Assembly: GCF_019278525.1 (NCBI RefSeq)
Contig: NZ_CP058986.1
Coordinates: 930,001 to 994,000 of the forward strand
Source of the DNA: Polaribacter sp. HaHaR_3_91
Lineage (GTDB): Bacteria > Bacteroidota > Bacteroidia > Flavobacteriales > Flavobacteriaceae
DNA length: 64,000 nt
Reading direction: 5' to 3'
Part shown: piece after piece, positions 62,940 through 64,000 of the stretch
How positions within the stretch are numbered: position 1 is the first letter of the stretch
Layout: the number at the start of each line of letters is the position of its first letter
Program-made: the position numbers and the translations under genes
Notes under the pieces: generated by a model
Seen by the model: only the letters and a program-made list of their open reading frames with translations
Told to the model about the DNA's origin: nothing
The model's database searches: none

Positions 62940-63676
62940 TATTGCTTGTTTTGAGTTTGAATTTGAAAATCGAAAATATTAAACTTTTCTTCAAAAGGTG
63001 CAGTGCCGTCATCTAATTGATAGCCTGATTTTTGTTCTAAATAGGCTACCACTTCTTTTTTAACTTGCGATGATTTTTCTAGCAAATGCAGACCTCTTGC
63101 TTTGTAAGTAATAGCACCTATAAAAAAATCTGCTAGTTGTAAAAACTCACTCTCGTCTGAACGGATGTGTTGAAAAAAATTAAAAGGAGAATCTCTATTG
63201 TATTTTTGCTTGTATTCTTCATTTAAACGAGTATCTAATTTGGTTAAACGCTCCTTACCACGTGTATCTTTAATGTCCAAAATAACTTTATGTGGATTTT
63301 CTAGATAATTTACCCAAGGGTTTCTAAGTAATAAAAATACCAGTGTATAATAAAAAGAATTATGATCTCCTCTGTTAAACTTAGTATGGTCTAACTGGGC
63401 TTTGTTTTTGACTAAAATGGCTCTAAATTCAATATTGCTATCAAAAAAGAAATCTATAATGGCTTTGTAAAAGGGCAAGCGGTTATTAGAAAGCTTATTC
63501 CACTTTAGTTCTGTAGGTGTTTTATGTGTAAGCTTGATTTTTTTTAACTCATTTTTATACAGCTCATAATCTTTAGCTGCTATTTTTGTATAACCAATAC
63601 ACATTAATGGGTGTATGTCGTTTTCTAAATGGCAACTTTCATCTATATAAATATTATGCTGGTATATTTCTGCCAT
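62939..63676 (-). CDS. DUF3800 domain protein
   Basis: A 245-residue protein with the DUF3800 opening YIDESCH (Asp12, Glu13), a helical centre (ELKKIKLTHKTPTELKW), HSFYYTLVFLL-like and VILDIKDTRGKERL segments, and the second acidic site in SDESEFLQLADFFIGAITYKARG. The family has an RNase-H-like fold and is frequent in defence and mobile regions, with no settled function. It starts 1 nt after the hsdS stop, so hsdS, this gene and the next are one tightly coupled transcript. Confidence 0.9.
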   Translation of the reverse strand: MAEIYQHNIYIDESCHLENDIHPLMCIGYTKIAAKDYELYKNELKKIKLTHKTPTELKWNKLSNNRLPFYKAIIDFFFDSNIEFRAILVKNKAQLDHTKFNRGDHNSFYYTLVFLLLRNPWVNYLENPHKVILDIKDTRGKERLTKLDTRLNEEYKQKYNRDSPFNFFQHIRSDESEFLQLADFFIGAITYKARGLHLLEKSSQVKKEVVAYLEQKSGYQLDDGTAPFEEKFNIFDFQIQTQNKQ

Positions 63677-63677
63677 A

Positions 63678-64000
63678 TTAATCTATTGTTACACGCTTTT
63701 TACCCGTTAATAATTGCTGCATTAAACCTTTTTTCTGTTCTTCTTGTGTTCTCAACAAATTATTATACTCATCTATCTCACTCTGTAAAGTATTGATGAA
63801 ATTAATTATAGCTCTTTGCTCTTCTATTTTTGGTAGAGGAATCCTCAACTTTTCGAGTTTACCGAAATACATATAAGTTCTAGAACCACCTTGCTTTTGT
63901 TTCAAGGCGTACCTTTTGAACTCTTCACCTTCATTCAATACATTTAATAGGTACTCTTTTTCTAAAGTTTCCTTAGTTGTAAATACAGGATAAAGTGTAC
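63678..64000 (-). CDS. hsdS: Type I restriction specificity subunit, C-terminal part (cut by window edge)
   Basis: The frame is open from the right edge of the window to TAA at 63678-63680, 107 codons in view. It shows the HsdS second target-recognition domain end: YPVFTTKETLEKEYLLNVLNE, then GGSRTYMYFGKLEKLRIPLPKIEEQRAIINFINTL, and the terminal conserved helix with EEQKKGLMQQLLTGKKRV. This is the standard carboxy end of HsdS, which sets the DNA sequence recognised by HsdM/HsdR. The amino-terminal part and hsdM must lie beyond the edge. It was not counted from an internal TTG, since coding clearly continues upstream. Confidence 0.93.
   Translation of the reverse strand, partial: TLYPVFTTKETLEKEYLLNVLNEGEEFKRYALKQKQGGSRTYMYFGKLEKLRIPLPKIEEQRAIINFINTLQSEIDEYNNLLRTQEEQKKGLMQQLLTGKKRVTID

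Overview
The window is AT-rich chromosomal DNA from a member of the Flavobacteriaceae (Bacteroidota), most like a marine genus such as Polaribacter. The evidence is a SusC/SusD pair behind an ECF sigma and FecR-type anti-sigma pair, a PorP/SprF protein next to a giant protein with a type IX secretion (T9SS) type B C-terminal domain, DUF5686 and DUF6146-like families, A-rich leaders without strong Shine-Dalgarno sequences, and promoters of the Bacteroidota form TTTG-N17-21-TAnnTTTG.

Layout. Positions 1-252 hold the end of rimM, tRNA-Ser(GGA) and a terminator. Positions 493-13430 form one large plus-strand nutrient-uptake locus: ECF sigma, FecR, SusC with an STN signalling domain, SusD, then five predicted exported proteins (M19-like dipeptidase homologue, seven-repeat VCBS propeller, amidohydrolase lipoprotein, RidA-like lipoprotein, UlaG-like metallo-hydrolase). 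No glycosidase is present, so this looks like a locus for a peptide, amine or amide substrate rather than a glycan. Positions 13572-28785 are mostly housekeeping: trmN6, a saccharopine dehydrogenase family gene, DUF423, pckA, a YtxH/holin-like/small-protein cassette with an AraC regulator and a 53-residue DUF1328 gene behind an AGTT microsatellite, membrane and soluble pyrophosphatases, a DUF5686 outer-membrane protein, pdhB, and a decayed acyltransferase.

Positions 28894-39341 carry etfBA behind a 38-bp perfect palindrome, a bifunctional nuclease, a nucleoside transporter, thyA and folA (a thymidylate theme), tag, and an M49 peptidase. Positions 39493-45850 carry a T9SS cargo/PorP pair preceded by two degraded copies of the cargo gene's own 5' end. 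Positions 45896-57916 contain small conserved genes, recX, a complete tetR-tolC-hlyD-RND efflux operon with a visible autoregulatory operator, and a polyprenyl diphosphate synthase.

The last 6 kb, beyond a CAT-anticodon tRNA, is a type I restriction-modification locus read on the minus strand: hsdS (cut by the window edge), a DUF3800 gene, an unrecognised 170-residue gene, hsdR and a YgjP-like metallopeptidase. Between the 170-residue gene and hsdR, on the opposite strand, is a complete small transcription unit: consensus promoter, about 96 nt, and a strong intrinsic terminator. This candidate antisense RNA and the two-gene insert beside it are the most promising undescribed features here.
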